From assembly GCA_022393335.1 (NCBI GenBank), contig JAJEKB010021543.1, positions 1,919,654-1,983,653 on the forward strand: 64,000 nt of DNA, in the 5' to 3' direction. Shown here piece by piece: positions 1-11,678 of the stretch; position 1 is the first letter of the stretch; each line of letters opens with the position of its first letter. The DNA comes from Macrotrachela quadricornifera (Eukaryota; Rotifera; Eurotatoria; Philodinida; Philodinidae). A program made the position numbers and the translations under genes. The notes beneath the pieces were generated by a model. The model did not search any database. It worked only from the letters and a program-made list of their open reading frames with translations, and was not told the origin of the DNA.

Positions 1-554
1 ACAAACGAAAATATTAGATTTAAATTGATTTATATATCAAGGAAATTTATTTAATTGATTTTAAACTTTTGAACTTTTTATTGCTCAAATTACACTTTTC
101 TTTTTGGATAAATCAACATTGATAATATCTTATTTTCAATTAATTCTTTATTCAAAATAAGTTTACATTAACTACATTTATATTACGATGAACTATGAAA
201 ACTGATGAACATTAACATATGTCTCTATTTATTTATTAAACAATTCGATTTTTTTCTATTTATGAAAAAGATTGGAAGTTTTTTTATTTCTATATAATTG
301 GGTAGAACATCAGTTATTTCATTAAATTAAAGACTTCTTATTTTGTGGAACTCACATATAAAATGTATGTGTAAGTTTTAAGTCAAAGTTTTTCGGGCTC
401 TTCCCTACTGGCCAGCTCCCATTACAGACAAGCCCCAACCATAACAGATACCTTCGTGACAAATATTCTCCTCATCGTAGCAGATACGACATAATAAATA
501 ATTCCTGTGGTTTATCATCATTCTCTTTCAGCCTAAAGCTTTGCTGCAAACATA
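1..554. other. AT-rich intergenic, nothing recognised
   Basis: No exon, RNA gene or repeat that I can support. It ends at the TA dinucleotide (553-554) used as target by the mariner element that follows. Confidence 0.5.
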
Positions 555-2152
555 CAGGGTGGCCCAAAAGTAAGGAAAAACAGTATTTCTATTGATTTCT
601 ATCTTATAGATTATCGGTTAGGTCTGATAGTCATACCACATATACTAGGTGTGATAAATAAAAGATTGAGTATATCAAAGATATGTACATGTTGTAATTA
701 ATTCAAGACCATATAGATACAGTGCATGTAATAAAAGAAAGCGTTTATTATTGCTTGTTCTCTTACAGTACTTAAACGAGTAAGGAAGAGCATTTAGAAG
801 ACAACAATACTAGTGGACATCACTCTTATCGAATATTTCGTTTTTGATTTTCTTTATATTTTCTGTTGTGTACATGGCTCTAGCTTTTCTCACATTCTTT
901 CTATTATGAGCGAAACTGTTCGTTTGTCGTTACGCGAAAAAAACGAAATTGTGAAGTGGTATGCCGTTTACCAAAATGCAACAGAAGTTGGTCGTCAATT
1001 TGAAAATCGTTTCGATGCAACTCCTCCAACATCAAAGAACATTTTGAGTCTGGTACGAAAGTTTGACGAAATTGGAAGCCTCGAAGATAGACCGCGCTCT
1101 GGGCGTCCTAGATCTATTAGTACCGACGAGAACAAAGAACGTGTTCGCGCTACTTTTGAAGAAAGTCCTGCAACTTCAACAAGAAGAGCTTCTTTGGAAA
1201 TGAATCTGTCCAGAAGTAGTCTTCAACGAATGATGAAAGAACTGGGATTGAAATCGTACCGTCCACAACTGCTGCATGCTTTGAACGAAGACGATCCCTT
1301 TCTTAACTTATTGGCTGACGACTCTTCCTTGCTTGATCGAATTGTTTGGGCTGATGGAGCCATTCTCAAGTTGAATGGTCATATCAACCGACACAACTGC
1401 GGTTGTTACGTTGTAGAAAATCCCCATGTTATCATTACTCAAGAAATGAATAGCCCAGGCATCGCTGTGTGGGCTGGAATTTGGGTTGGCGGCATTATCG
1501 GACCGTCCTTCTTTCGTGATAACATTGCTGCAGATAGCTATCTGGACATGATCCAAAAAGATATTGTACCCTCTATTTCAAGTGAAATGGATTTGGAAGA
1601 CATAGTTTATATGCCAGATGGAGCACCGGCTCATTACGCTCGATCTTCTAACCCTTACGCCGACTGATTTCTTTTTATGGGGTGTGATCAAGGAGCGTGT
1701 ATACACGACGAAATCTCAAAATCGTCAAGAACTAAAAGATGCTATACGCACTGAAATATGAAATTTACAGGTAAAAGTTTGTGCAAGCGCTTGCCACTCA
1801 GTACCTAAGAGACTTTAACTCTGCAAAGACTTAGATGGTAAACACATTGCACAATTTCTATGAATAACTTCATAATGAGAGCACTCCACAGAGACATATA
1901 TTTTTTGCACATGTTGTCCTTAGTAAAAACTTCTGATAAAACTTTTATTAGAATTCGAAAGCTGTTTTCTCTTGTTAATCATTCTATATTTGAATGCTTT
2001 TAGATAAATCACTACATCTTCATACCGTTCCTACGCTCAATCTTTTATTTATCACACCTAGTACATGTGGTATAAATATCAGACTTAACCGACAATCTAT
2101 AAGACAGAAATCGATAGACATACTATTTTTCCTCACTTCTGGGGCATCCTGT
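555..2152 (+). mobile_element. Tc1/mariner-type transposon, decayed
   Basis: The two ends are inverted repeats of about 115 bp. The left one starts CAGGGTGGCCCAAAAG at 555 and runs to about 668; the right one, about 2036-2152, reads CAGGATGCCCCAGAAG on the minus strand. Both ends are flanked by TA (553-554 and 2153-2154), the target duplication of this superfamily. The element encloses one broken transposase gene. The arms have diverged from each other by substitutions and small indels, so the insertion is not recent. Confidence 0.9.
906..1761 (+). pseudogene. mariner/Tc1-type transposase pseudogene
   Basis: Starting at MSETVRLSLREKNEIVKWY (906) the frame encodes two N-terminal helix-turn-helix regions, including the RPRSGRPRS linker, then a DDE catalytic domain. 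IVWADGA carries the likely first Asp and MPDGAPAHYA the second. After HYA the reading frame shifts by one base near 1645-1655. The third catalytic block, LTPTDFFLWGVIKERVYTTK, continues in the next frame to a stop at 1761. The stretch normally found between HYA and that block is missing, and the segment before IVWADGA is shortened as well. It therefore has at least two deletions and one frameshift and cannot be active. An upstream in-frame ATG at 813 lies in non-conserved sequence. Confidence 0.88.
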
Positions 2153-2321
2153 ATTCGTCGATTGTTGAACAAATTCGAAAAAAAGAAATTGAAATTGATA
2201 AACAAATAATTCTGAAATGAAAAAAAGATTTATTTATAAGATTTTTATTAATCAAAACGATAATTCAGTCTCAAAAACTGTTAAACATTGTTATATTTTT
2301 AGTTCTCGTTTGTTTAAGAAA

Positions 2322-2591
2322 TTATGTTGCAGCTGGCTGTAGTTCACAAGGCTCGATTTCTGCTACTGCCTTATCAATACTTGCATTGAGCGCTTCTTCG
2401 GAGTCAATCAATTGACATATTTCATTATTATCCAAATCAAGTAACATTCCAGTAACTTTACTTGTCATATCAGGATTTTTCACTCTTCGTAGAACAAGAG
2501 GAAAGAGTTTATCACCAAGAAATTCTTTTTGTTTATCAGTTGTTGGTAAAGATGCAACTTGCGTTATGAGATCGGCGGTAGACGATGACAT
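2322..2591 (-). CDS. Stand-alone MLLE (PABC) domain protein
   Basis: About 89 residues, read from the Met at 2591. An in-frame extension to 2702 has no similarity and looks like 5' leader. Almost the whole protein is the peptide-binding MLLE domain known from the C-terminus of cytoplasmic poly(A)-binding protein: GDKLFPLVLRRV, then KVTGMLLDLDNNEICQLID, then SEEALNASIDKAVAEIE. The KxTGMLL signature that gives the domain its name is intact. In PABP and UBR5 this domain binds PAM2 peptides of translation and deadenylation factors. Here the four RRM domains of PABP are absent and none is visible upstream. It could be a small PAM2-binding protein that competes with PABP, or a retained fragment of a duplicated PABP gene. 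Possible polyadenylation signals (TTTATT on plus) lie near 2229. Domain identification is strong; function is inferred. Confidence 0.8.
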   Translation of the reverse strand: MSSSTADLITQVASLPTTDKQKEFLGDKLFPLVLRRVKNPDMTSKVTGMLLDLDNNEICQLIDSEEALNASIDKAVAEIEPCELQPAAT

Positions 2592-2702
2592 GTGATTTTT
2601 GTTTGTGAAAATATTGTTAATGGAGTGGTTTGGCTTTTTTCTGTGCTTTGTTGGATGAAATTTGTTTCTTTTCAACAATGAAAAAAACAGATTGGATTTC
2701 AT

Positions 2703-5700
2703 TCTGTTTCATTCATACAATTAATGAAAATAAAAGACGTTTTCACATACAAAAAAAACATTCTAATGCATAAAAACGTGGAGTTTTTCGTTATGTGTCT
2801 GCCTAAAAATCTGTTTTCAGCTCATTTGCCTGTTCTTTCTTAGTACTTTAGTCGTTATAGAATAAGCGAATATCTGTATTTTTCTAGAAGTACATGCTAA
2901 AATTTCAAATGAATCGACGTTTTTGCTTTGGTTCAACTCTAATCAAGAAAAAAATCATTAAAGAACTGAATAAATAGTAATCATTCGAGTTTTCAGCAAA
3001 ATATGATTTACAGATCAAAAAATAAACTGTGAACCACGTATTGAAAATGTCTTGTAATAAGTATGGCTTTGTATCCTATTCTTATTGTTTAATTTTCAAT
3101 TACGAAAAAAGAATAAATACGAATGATTTTGAGAACTCTCCGTTTTTTGAAGCATGTATTGTTGCTGTACTTGAGGTTATTCAAGGTCAAATCAATTATA
3201 TTGGGATGTCTATCAAAGCAATAATATTTGATATTTTAATATATTTATTGAATGTTCATTTAAATTTTTTGTCAAATAATCTTATTAAGTTCAGAACTAA
3301 AACATCAAATAAAGACATTAGAGCCCGAAACGAGGAGGTTTCTTGCTCTTCGGCTCGTCCCGTTTCATTAAAAAAGGTTCTCCTTTCCCTCCGTTTTGCC
3401 CTGTGAAATTTTTTTTTAAGCCGAAAGTCACTGTAACTCGATGCTCTTTATCATCCTGTAGTATTTCTGAATATGTGTGAGGAAGAAACGATGAGAAAAA
3501 ATGAAGATGATATTTGATCAAGGAATTATCAACTAATTGTTGATGCTAAAATAACCATTTTGGAGCCATGAAAACGAAAAAGTGTGTTGCTGAAATCCTC
3601 GTCATAAACAATATGTAACTCATGATATAGTGCTAAAATATATTATATATTCGAGTTCTAACGTCGATGAAATTGTTAAAAGCTAGCTACAATGAAGCCG
3701 CATATTTTCTAATAACTAAATGTGATTTCAAAATACTGGGAAGCACCAGGGAAAACGAGCATAGTTCTAATATGCAACAGGCCATCCGCAAAGACTAGAA
3801 TAGTTTTTTTTCTATTTTTGAAAACTAGAACTATATTTCAAAGCTTTTAATTCAAGTTCACCAGACAGACTGTTTTACGCTCTATGAAACTTTCGATTTT
3901 GTTTTTCAGATAAGGTTTTTATGCGACAAAAAATTGACAAAATCAACGAGCACTTAATCGCTTAGCTACTAATTTCGACATTCAGTGCGCAGCAATCGAT
4001 TTGCGTAAGGTTGTGTAATGTCAAGGTGGCTTCTAAATTCAAGAATCAAAAACATTCCGTGTCAAAAAATAAATAATTTTATTCTCTATACTTTTAGTAT
4101 CATCACAAAATTAATGAGACTATTTTTCAGAATAAAAGATCTGGAAGTAATACTTGAAGGCATTTTTTGCATGTATAAATCTCAAAAATATTCTTTTAAA
4201 AATTACACACGTATTATGAAAACTTTAATAGCATACGACCCTATGCACAACTGAAGTCTGTAGAAAATGATGTAAGATTTAAAATAAACTAAGAAAATAT
4301 TTAGTTTGCTCCAAAACAAGAACGAACACGGCCAAGAGTCTAATAAAAAAGTCTTGCACACGAACTTCAAATTACTTTTTTTTTATCGAGTTTTATTAGA
4401 AATATATTTTCAAAAACTTGTTCATATAAATCATAGATTGAGAGTTTCTTCAAGAATTGCATAGTCTTATCAAATTTCGATAGAACTCTTATCTTAAAAC
4501 GATTTATCAGGTTTGATTTCAATACTATCATGGTTGCGCAGTTCAACATTTGTAGGTCCTTACACTGTTCCGTCGGTAACGAATGTATATCTGAAAAACG
4601 AATGTTTCTTTATCACATAAGCTAAGAAAAAAATCTTTGAAATGTGCCTCTAGTTTTCAAGAAAATAAAATGATAGGGGTATACCTTTTTAAATCACCCG
4701 TTAAAATAAAATGATACTTTATTACCGACCACAGAATCACTAGAAATTCAAGAAAAACGATATAGAAAATATTGGAAAAAAAATCATAAATCAGCTCACC
4801 TTTTTCTATACTAATCAACAAACTCATCATCAAAACTAATATGGTTGTCATGCGTAAATGTTGTCCGTATGGATATTTTCATTATAAAACATTCATCCTG
4901 GAAAATTTTTCGAGAATTTAGTCCTACCCCCGCCTCGTCCCATTTTTGTCTCTGAGCTCGATTACATCTTGTGTATTTACACAATACTTTCATTATTTTT
5001 TTAGAATGAATATATTTTAAAGAGTTCAACCTTTCCCGAGTTCTTGAATTGACTTTGACTTTTGTTTCTAAAAGTACTCATTTTCAGCGAAATAATCCAA
5101 CTCGATAAATAACGAGTTTATACATTTAATTATGAATCAAATTTCAGTCGCACAAAATTTTAATGAAAATGACAATAGAAATAAAATGAAAAAAAAATTC
5201 TTAAATAGTATAGAACTATTAAAACAAGTTCATTCATCAGGAAAATATAGTCATATTTGTACCCATTTTATTTTAAGTGATTAGCCGCAAAAAGACCCTT
5301 AATTTTCTATGAAAAAGTTCGAATTTCTAAAATTTGGATATAGCAATTCTGCTTTTGTCGAAAACGCAAAAAGTGAGTTATCTTTATGAATATATCAATG
5401 ATTTATCCTAACTCATTTAACATTGTTTATGTATTTGATACAGATCTTTGATCTCAGATAAATGGTAAATTTGAATGTAGTTTCATGTCGATTTCTTTTC
5501 AAAAATATTCCTCGCTAACTAGTTTATTAACTTCACAAATGTAAAATACCAAAGAGCGATTACTTTTGTCTGCATTTTGATTCGTCTTTATGCAAATATT
5601 TTAACAAACACAGAAATCAGATCGTTTATTCGATCTTTTTATGAGTATCCTGAATGAGAGTAGTTGTCCTTCTTGAACTTTTTTGTTCTATTTCCAACCA

Positions 5701-6108
5701 TATTTGCATGTTGTAACCATTGCGGAAATTATGAGAAGACATTATATAATTAGTAAGACAAGTCATGCTTACTATAGTTTTTGTTTATGTGTTACGTTAA
5801 ATGTCTTTGAATAATGTTTTACATAATAGATAGTTTGAACTCTCCAAACTGTCGTTTCACTTAATTTTTTCCTCTGTGAATTGTAATTATCAATTATTTG
5901 ATTAGTTATTCAATAACGACTTATTATTTTTAGTGTTGTTTGAACGATATGAGCAAGAAAAAGAAATATCTTACAATATCTTGAATGTTTATATGTCAAT
6001 TCAGATCAACTGTATTATATAAAGATGAAATGATTAAAGAAAAGTATTATAAAAAATGTTATATAAATAAAATAGTTTTATGATAAAAATATTTTTTGTC
6101 CTTTAATT
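2703..6108. other. AT-rich intergenic
   Basis: No recognisable gene. An open frame at 3029-3406 (125 codons, plus) has no domain and overlaps a GC-richer patch at 3318-3410, so I do not call it. Other open frames are short and of low complexity. Confidence 0.5.
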
Positions 6109-6603
6109 TCATGTAAAAGTTAAACAAATATTATCCATTGCAAACTGTGTACCACTACCAGCTACACCTGTATTTTGTGTCCCACCTGATGTCAAGAAAA
6201 TGACAGTATCTAATCCTGAATATCCATTGAGTGTTATATAAGATACTGTAAATACTTGAAGAATAAAGGTATTATTTGCAATAACTGCATTCGAATTATA
6301 TCCAATTATTGTTAATTCTAAATTATCGTACCATGCTGCAGCAGCTGCAGCAGAATATAAAGTAAAAAGACTACTATTAGCACTTGTCATTGCCATTATA
6401 TTACCATAGCCATTTACTACTGTAAAATTTTTACTTATGATAGCTGTATAATATCCACTTGTATTTGTTACTTCGCTGTAAGCGTATGCATTTGTCCAAT
6501 TCATATTATTATAACCATTAGGAACGGGTGTTAAAGATATCAAATCATCAAATGTTATAGCTGTAATACCAATTACACAACCTATACATACGATTAATAT
6601 TTT
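6109..6603 (-). CDS. Secreted-type protein with GYNNMNW domain (last exon)
   Basis: The exon probably starts after an acceptor at 6604-6605 and encodes about 164 residues. A hydrophobic stretch (KILIVCIGCVIGITAI) comes first, then FDDL, then a domain with VPNGYNNMNWTNAYAY, several aromatic and Asn/Thr-rich strands and a C-terminal FAMDNICLTF. The hydrophobic start suggests a signal peptide or membrane anchor. The upstream exon is unresolved; a Met at 6692 (MKKIFVVGC) is a candidate but no junction fits cleanly. I know the NGYxxxNW-type domain only as an uncharacterised extracellular module and claim no function. The family recurs nearby: a degenerate copy of the same exon lies at about 13085-13330, and a membrane-plus-stalk gene of possibly related architecture at 11679-12216. 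Confidence 0.6.
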   Translation of the reverse strand, partial: KILIVCIGCVIGITAITFDDLISLTPVPNGYNNMNWTNAYAYSEVTNTSGYYTAIISKNFTVVNGYGNIMAMTSANSSLFTLYSAAAAAAWYDNLELTIIGYNSNAVIANNTFILQVFTVSYITLNGYSGLDTVIFLTSGGTQNTGVAGSGTQFAMDNICLTFT

Positions 6604-6692
6604 CTGTTATTCATAAAAATTTATAATAATAATTTACTTTACATGTAATTAGGAAAACTCGCAAGACATCCAACTACAAAAATCTTTTTCAT

Positions 6693-7376
6693 TTTTTCAT
6701 TATAAACGCATATCTATGGAAGAACTATTCACGAAAATGTTATAGCTTATGTCTTGATTTGTAAAAAATATGTTATCGCTGATTTTATTAGAAATAAAAA
6801 TGACTTACTTTTGTTCTTTTTTGTAAATTGGTGTAACTTCTTTTTAAATGTATTATGTCTAATTTAATTTAGAACAACGCTTTAAAATCTGCACTTTAAA
6901 ATATCTTACACGTCTCAATTAGCTGCAGATAAAACGAAGAGCAAGATATATGACTTTTTCTCCTGTGCCTTTCAATGTTTTCTGGGGAAAAAGGTAAAAT
7001 AACGCGCTGGTAGTTTGAGTCATACCTACGCATATAACAGTTGGCAAGAGCGAGAAGAATTTAGCCTTCTGATGTCTCTAAAATCGGGCAAAGACGTAAT
7101 GTCTTTATTCATATAGATTCAGAAGCTATATATCTATGGAAAAGAATTTATTGGATACTAGCGGAAGTATCCGATGATGGCTAGAAAAAAATGCGATGTT
7201 GCACATTCTGCATATCCGAAAACAAAGGTTCTATGATCTCCCTTCAACCATTGCTCATACGCGTCAGGAAAAAGTTGGAATTTAACTCTAGTATCATCGA
7301 TCTTTGCTTTAGCATTTGACTAATGGTATTTTGAAGAATTCTCTGAGTAGGCATTCTGAATTGAGACGCGTGTATA
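6693..7376. other. Intergenic up to hAT-like insertion
   Basis: No gene recognised. The last eight bases, CGTGTATA (7369-7376), are the left target-site duplication of the following element. Confidence 0.6.
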
Positions 7377-7754
7377 CAGGGGTGTCCCGATGGGGGGGGG
7401 GGGGGGGGGTGGGGGCCGCGACGCCCCCCCAATTTTTGGGAATTTTATTTTATTTTTCGCCAGTTTATGAACATTTTTGGAAAGTTTTAGAAATATTTTT
7501 CCGGTTCCGAAAAATTTTCACAAAATCCTTTGAAAAATTTCAGAAAAAACAATTAAGTGAATCCCAAAAACTTTAGAAAAACCTCAAAAATTCTAGAAAA
7601 AATTCTCAAAAGTCTTAGAAAAGTCTCAGAAATTCTCCAAAAATTCCAAAAATTTCAAAAAATCCTCAAAAGTTTTAGAAAAATCTCAGAAATTCCCTAA
7701 AAATTTCAAAAATTCTAGAAAAACCTCAAAAAATTCTCAAAAGCTTTAAAGAAT

Positions 7755-9454
7755 AGAGCTGGGGGAGTCCGAGTCATGATTCGGACTCGAGTCACTTTTT
7801 CTGACTAACTCCGACTCGACTCGGACTCAAAAATTGGGTAGCGTTGACTCGATTGTTTGACTCGAGTCATTTATTGAATAACGTCCCATGTCATCAAAAT
7901 CGCGTGAAAATCGGCGATTAATCACGAAAAAATCACCCGATAAATCGTGCGATTAAATCGCGATTAATCGCCAAAACTGACGATTTTTTGTCAGTTTTTT
8001 CAACAAAATCAAGATTTATCAAAAACGATAAGACTTTGCTAAAATCGAAAGATGATGTCAGATAGGCTATCGTAGAGCCTATTCAAGTTCATTTTCTTCA
8101 TGTTTCTTCTCCCAAAAGAGAATCAAATTGACAGATAAAAAAAATAATCGATAGAAAAAGAGCGAATAACAGAGCCAAAAAGCTTAAGTACAAGAGCAGA
8201 TAGAGCTACGGATACAATAACATGAAAAGATGAGCGATATCATGTGATTTGCCCATAATATTACCGGTGTAAAAGTTGAGCGAAAATCGCCGATTAATCG
8301 CGATAAAATCTCACGATTATCGGACTAATAAATCGCGATTAAATCGCGATTTTGGGCGATTAATCGCGATTTTGGACGATTAATCGCAATTTTTAAAAAA
8401 AATCGTCGACTTAATCGCGATTAATCGGCGATTTTTTTAAAAATCGCGATTAATCGCCAAAAGTGCCGCGATTTTGACGACTTGGGGTCTTCATTTGCTG
8501 TTTTCGTAAAAATCATAATTTATAAGGTTAAATTCTAACTTATTTAGAGCATAGATTCTAATTCAGTACATTGTATCCGACTAACTTCTTAAAGAACTTA
8601 CTTTCTAGCGTACGCATTCATTTGGTCATCAAAGAGTCTATAAGTATAATCGTATATGTGCATTTTCTCCTCGCATCTCAGTTATGGCTCATCTTTGAAA
8701 ACTATATATGTATGTGTAATACGATAAACGAAAAATTCTGATTTCATCATGCTTCACATTCTCTATCTGCTACAATATATTTGTTGTATGAGAGTATTTT
8801 TATCACTTAAACTTTTTATCATTGATTTCCAGTTATCTATTTTTCTATAAAGGACGCAAGTTTGCAAAACTCTCTCTATATATATTCAGCCTCTTAAAAA
8901 TCATATGAATGCCTATGTAAGCTAGCTAAAACAATTATGACAGTTGCTACCATAGCAGCATCAAATGAACATCTATTATACTGAAATGATCTGTTTAAGG
9001 GATTCGATTCTACACGTTTTATAAAAGCCAATATTTTTATTGTGAAATCTTCAGAATGCAGTAAAGGATCTATTTGACACGATAATCAATGATTTTTACT
9101 TGTAAACAGGTTAAAAATTAGGTCTTCGCTTACAAAAATATAAAGTTTTTTACTGTGTTGTAATGCGATATAAATAGAAGAGTTACGTTTATTCTTCTTA
9201 ATTTCCTGACCAGTCGAGATCAATTATATTGGATTATTTTATATGTAATCTATTCTGATTAATTTGCGCAAAAACTAGAAATGAACTAAAGCTCCTGTAA
9301 TAAAAAACTTTTTATTGGGATTCTTTGTAAATCAACAAAAACGGACAAAACGGTAAATATAGCTTCATTCGACTCGACTTGACTCAACTCGATATCGCTA
9401 GGAAATGACTCAGAGTCAACTCGACTTGAAAAATGGCCTTACTTGCCCAGCCCC
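7755..9454. mobile_element. Nested element with GACTCG-rich ends
   Basis: It lies inside the hAT-like element. The left end reads AGAGCTGGGGGAGTCCGAG and the complement of the right end reads GGGGCTGGGCAAGTAAGG. Both ends contain dense GACTCGAGTC / GAGTCGAGT motifs (7770-7870 and 9365-9430). No coding capacity was seen. The TAGAGCTGGG-like start is reminiscent of hAT ends, but the target duplication is ambiguous because the host sequence is itself repetitive. The interior includes a third element at 7885-8487 and about 1 kb of featureless AT-rich DNA. Confidence 0.65.
7885..8487. mobile_element. Short palindromic-motif element (GCGATTAATCGC array)
   Basis: About 600 bp. The ends are inverted repeats: CCCATGTCATCAAAATCGCG at 7885-7904 and, on the other strand, CCCAAGTCGTCAAAATCGCG near 8468-8487. 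Next to both ends are repeated copies and variants of the 12-bp perfect palindrome GCGATTAATCGC, with spacings that let many pairs form hairpins. No open frame and no obvious target duplication. It is the innermost layer of a three-level nest. Confidence 0.65.
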
Positions 9455-9771
9455 TTAGAAAAATCCCAGAAATTCTCTAAAAGTTTTAAAAATTTCAGAA
9501 AAACTTTTCGAAAATTCACAAAAATTTTAGAAAAATCTCAAAAGTTTTAGAAAAATCCCAGAAATTCTCCAAAAGTTTGAAACATTTTAGATAAATCTAA
9601 AAAGATTCTCAAAAATTCTCGAAAAATCCAAAAAAATTCTCAAACATTTTAGAAAAAATCTCTAGGAAATTATAAATATGCTTCAATATTTTTAAAAATT
9701 TTCGGAAAATTTCACAAAAGTTATCGACGCCCCCCCAATCTTTCAGACCTCGGGACACCCCTGCGTGTATA

Positions 9772-10690
9772 GTCAGTCTTTTCGATCCCAATTCCGATTA
9801 AAATAGAAAATAGATGTTGGTTACAACACAAACGTGATTCTAATCTGGTTCTCAATCCTCATTTTAATATCCGTTCTGGTTTCATCTAAATTGGATTCCG
9901 GCGCAGTTTCAATCCTGATTCGATCACGATCTCGTTCTAGATTGTCTCCTGATCCTGTCTGCATCATGATGCTATCGTTACTCTAGTCCAATCTCGATAC
10001 TGTTCTGATTCTATCCCATTTTAGTCGAAAACGAAACCTAAACCTCATCTAGTCTCAGACTCATTGCATCTATTCCAAGACAGTAACGATAGTATGTCAA
10101 GTAGCGGAACCTTTACAGAAACATAGATTATCATTTCTAATAGAAAACTATTGGTTAGGATTTGAGACAAAACCCGATCATGAGCTTATTCTCTTTTCTG
10201 CAAGTAAACTTCACTCCCAAGGATGCTTTGTTGAGTTCTACTAAATCTTCTTCAAGTTGCTTTATAAAAGAAAGTCTCTTCGAAAAAAGCTTTTCTTGTT
10301 GTGAAATATCATCATCATCGAAAGCTCGCCCAAAAGAATATTACTGACCGTTCGAATATGCAAAAATCTGATCGATCGAAGAATAGATTATTAAAACGTG
10401 GGTGTACTTTCATACTCTACTTTCTCTTGTGTGCAGTCATGGAAAACTCAATCTGTGACCTCTTTTCAATCTCGGTTCATGAATAACACAAATGTTTCCT
10501 AGGTGTTCCTGATAAGAAGTATACTGTGATACTTCTATCATGAAGTCACCTAGTACTATGAATGTAGAAGCTTTCGATCAAATGAAAGGTATTCACCCTC
10601 AGACAGTGCACAGAGACAGAAAACGTGAAACCGATGATCGTAAGTCTGAGGAAATTTTCAAAAATCTCCGAAAAATTGATAAGAATTGCG
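9772..10690. other. Intergenic with degenerate pyrimidine-rich repeat
   Basis: The segment 9780-10080 is a low-complexity array of imperfect short units resembling CTGATTCTATC / CCTGATTCGATC. The remainder to 10690 shows no recognisable gene; open frames at 10162-10486 have no domain. Confidence 0.45.
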
Positions 10691-10702
10691 ATATACGATG
10701 GT

Positions 10703-10975
10703 GTGGGTGAAACTTCACCCACTCCATCACCTACCCCTCTCGCCATGCCAATCCTTTCTCAGCTTTCCTCTAGACCCAGCGAAGTACCACAGAAAGTTTG
10801 ATAGTATTAGTTATTAGAGGGACTAAATTATCGAAAATTGCAGTTTGTCATCACCTGAGTGAAAGTTTACTCACCCGCCCCTCTGTAGTCATAGCAACCC
10901 TCTCTCGACCTTCCTTTGGACCTAAGGAAGTATGATGGAAAGTTTGGCAATGCTAGCTATTACACGGACTGGATA
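10703..10975. repeat. Two degenerate tandem units of about 155 bp
   Basis: Each unit has GTGAAA..TTCACCC followed by CACCCCTCTC-like sequence, a TTTCCTCTAGACC / TTCCTTTGGACC block, GAAGTA, and GAAAGTTTG.TA..TAGTTATTA. The first begins near 10703 and the second near 10858. They are too diverged for a recent duplication and may be part of an unclassified repeat. Confidence 0.45.
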
Positions 10976-11128
10976 CATAGCCAACAGTCAAACATTCATA
11001 TTCATATATAGAAGATATTTTGAGGGTTCAAAAGTAACGTTAGTATTATGAAGAACTTCCGACGTTTTTTCGGTAAAAACAACAAAAATTTCTTCGTTCT
11101 GCCGAAGTTTTCCCGATACCTACATAAG

Positions 11129-11600
11129 AAGAACGATTCGCAAGACAGTCATTGTTTTAGCTCCATATTTTGCTCATACTTGGGAACATGTATACTAGAA
11201 AAAGCCTAAGAGAATATGCATCATATCTTTGAATTTTGACTTGAAATTTTAGTCACATGAAGACATTCAATTAGGCTAGCTTCGAAAAAAAATCTCAGAA
11301 ATTTTGGATATTGCATTACTGAGATATGCGTTTCTCAAAATATAGATTTTTTTTTAATAGTTATTGTATAAAATATAAATATTTTGAGATACTTTTTTCC
11401 AAACTACTTTAATTGAGAGCTTTATGTAGTCAAAATTTCAGGTCAAAATTCGAAAATATGATCATGCTGAAAAATCAGGATACTACAGGAAAATGTGAGT
11501 AAAACCTCTTAGGCTTTTTCTAGCTTACATGCTCCTTAGATATGAGCAAAATATGGAGCCAGCAGTAATGGATTACTTGAGAACCTTCGTTAGTTACCAT
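11129..11600. repeat. Imperfect inverted repeat (foldback MITE)
   Basis: The outer parts are complementary. Left: GCTCCATATTTTGCTCAT from 11159, followed by CTAGAAAAAGCCTAAGAG. Right: CTTAGGCTTTTTCTAG then ATGAGCAAAATATGGAGC, ending near 11562. Weaker complementarity extends outward to about 11129 and 11600. The arms are 130-200 bp around an AT-rich centre. No coding sequence and no clear target duplication. Confidence 0.6.
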
Positions 11601-11678
11601 GCAAAACCCTATAGAATGGTTCTACTTTCTTGTATATAGTATGTTAATTCAAGCTAAAATTTGTTTGCAGACCGCTAG

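Larger units (their letters stand above)
7377..9763. mobile_element. hAT-like non-autonomous element with nested insertions
   Basis: Perfect 14-bp terminal inverted repeats, CAGGGGTGTCCCGA at 7377-7390 and its complement at 9750-9763, are bounded by a perfect 8-bp target duplication CGTGTATA (7369-7376 and 9764-9771). The 8-bp duplication and CAGGG ends point to the hAT superfamily. No transposase is encoded. Just inside the left end is a run of about 18 G (7392 onward). Both flanking segments (7450-7750 and 9460-9720) are arrays of a degenerate motif like TTTTAGAAAAATCTCAGAAA, which may be subterminal binding sites. The middle (about 7755-9454) is a separate later insertion. Spurious open frames crossing the ends are not genes. 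Confidence 0.88.

Noticed and set aside
3029..3406. 125-codon open frame on plus
   Set aside because: No domain, no splice context, composition like random AT-rich DNA; its 3' part is a GC-richer patch.
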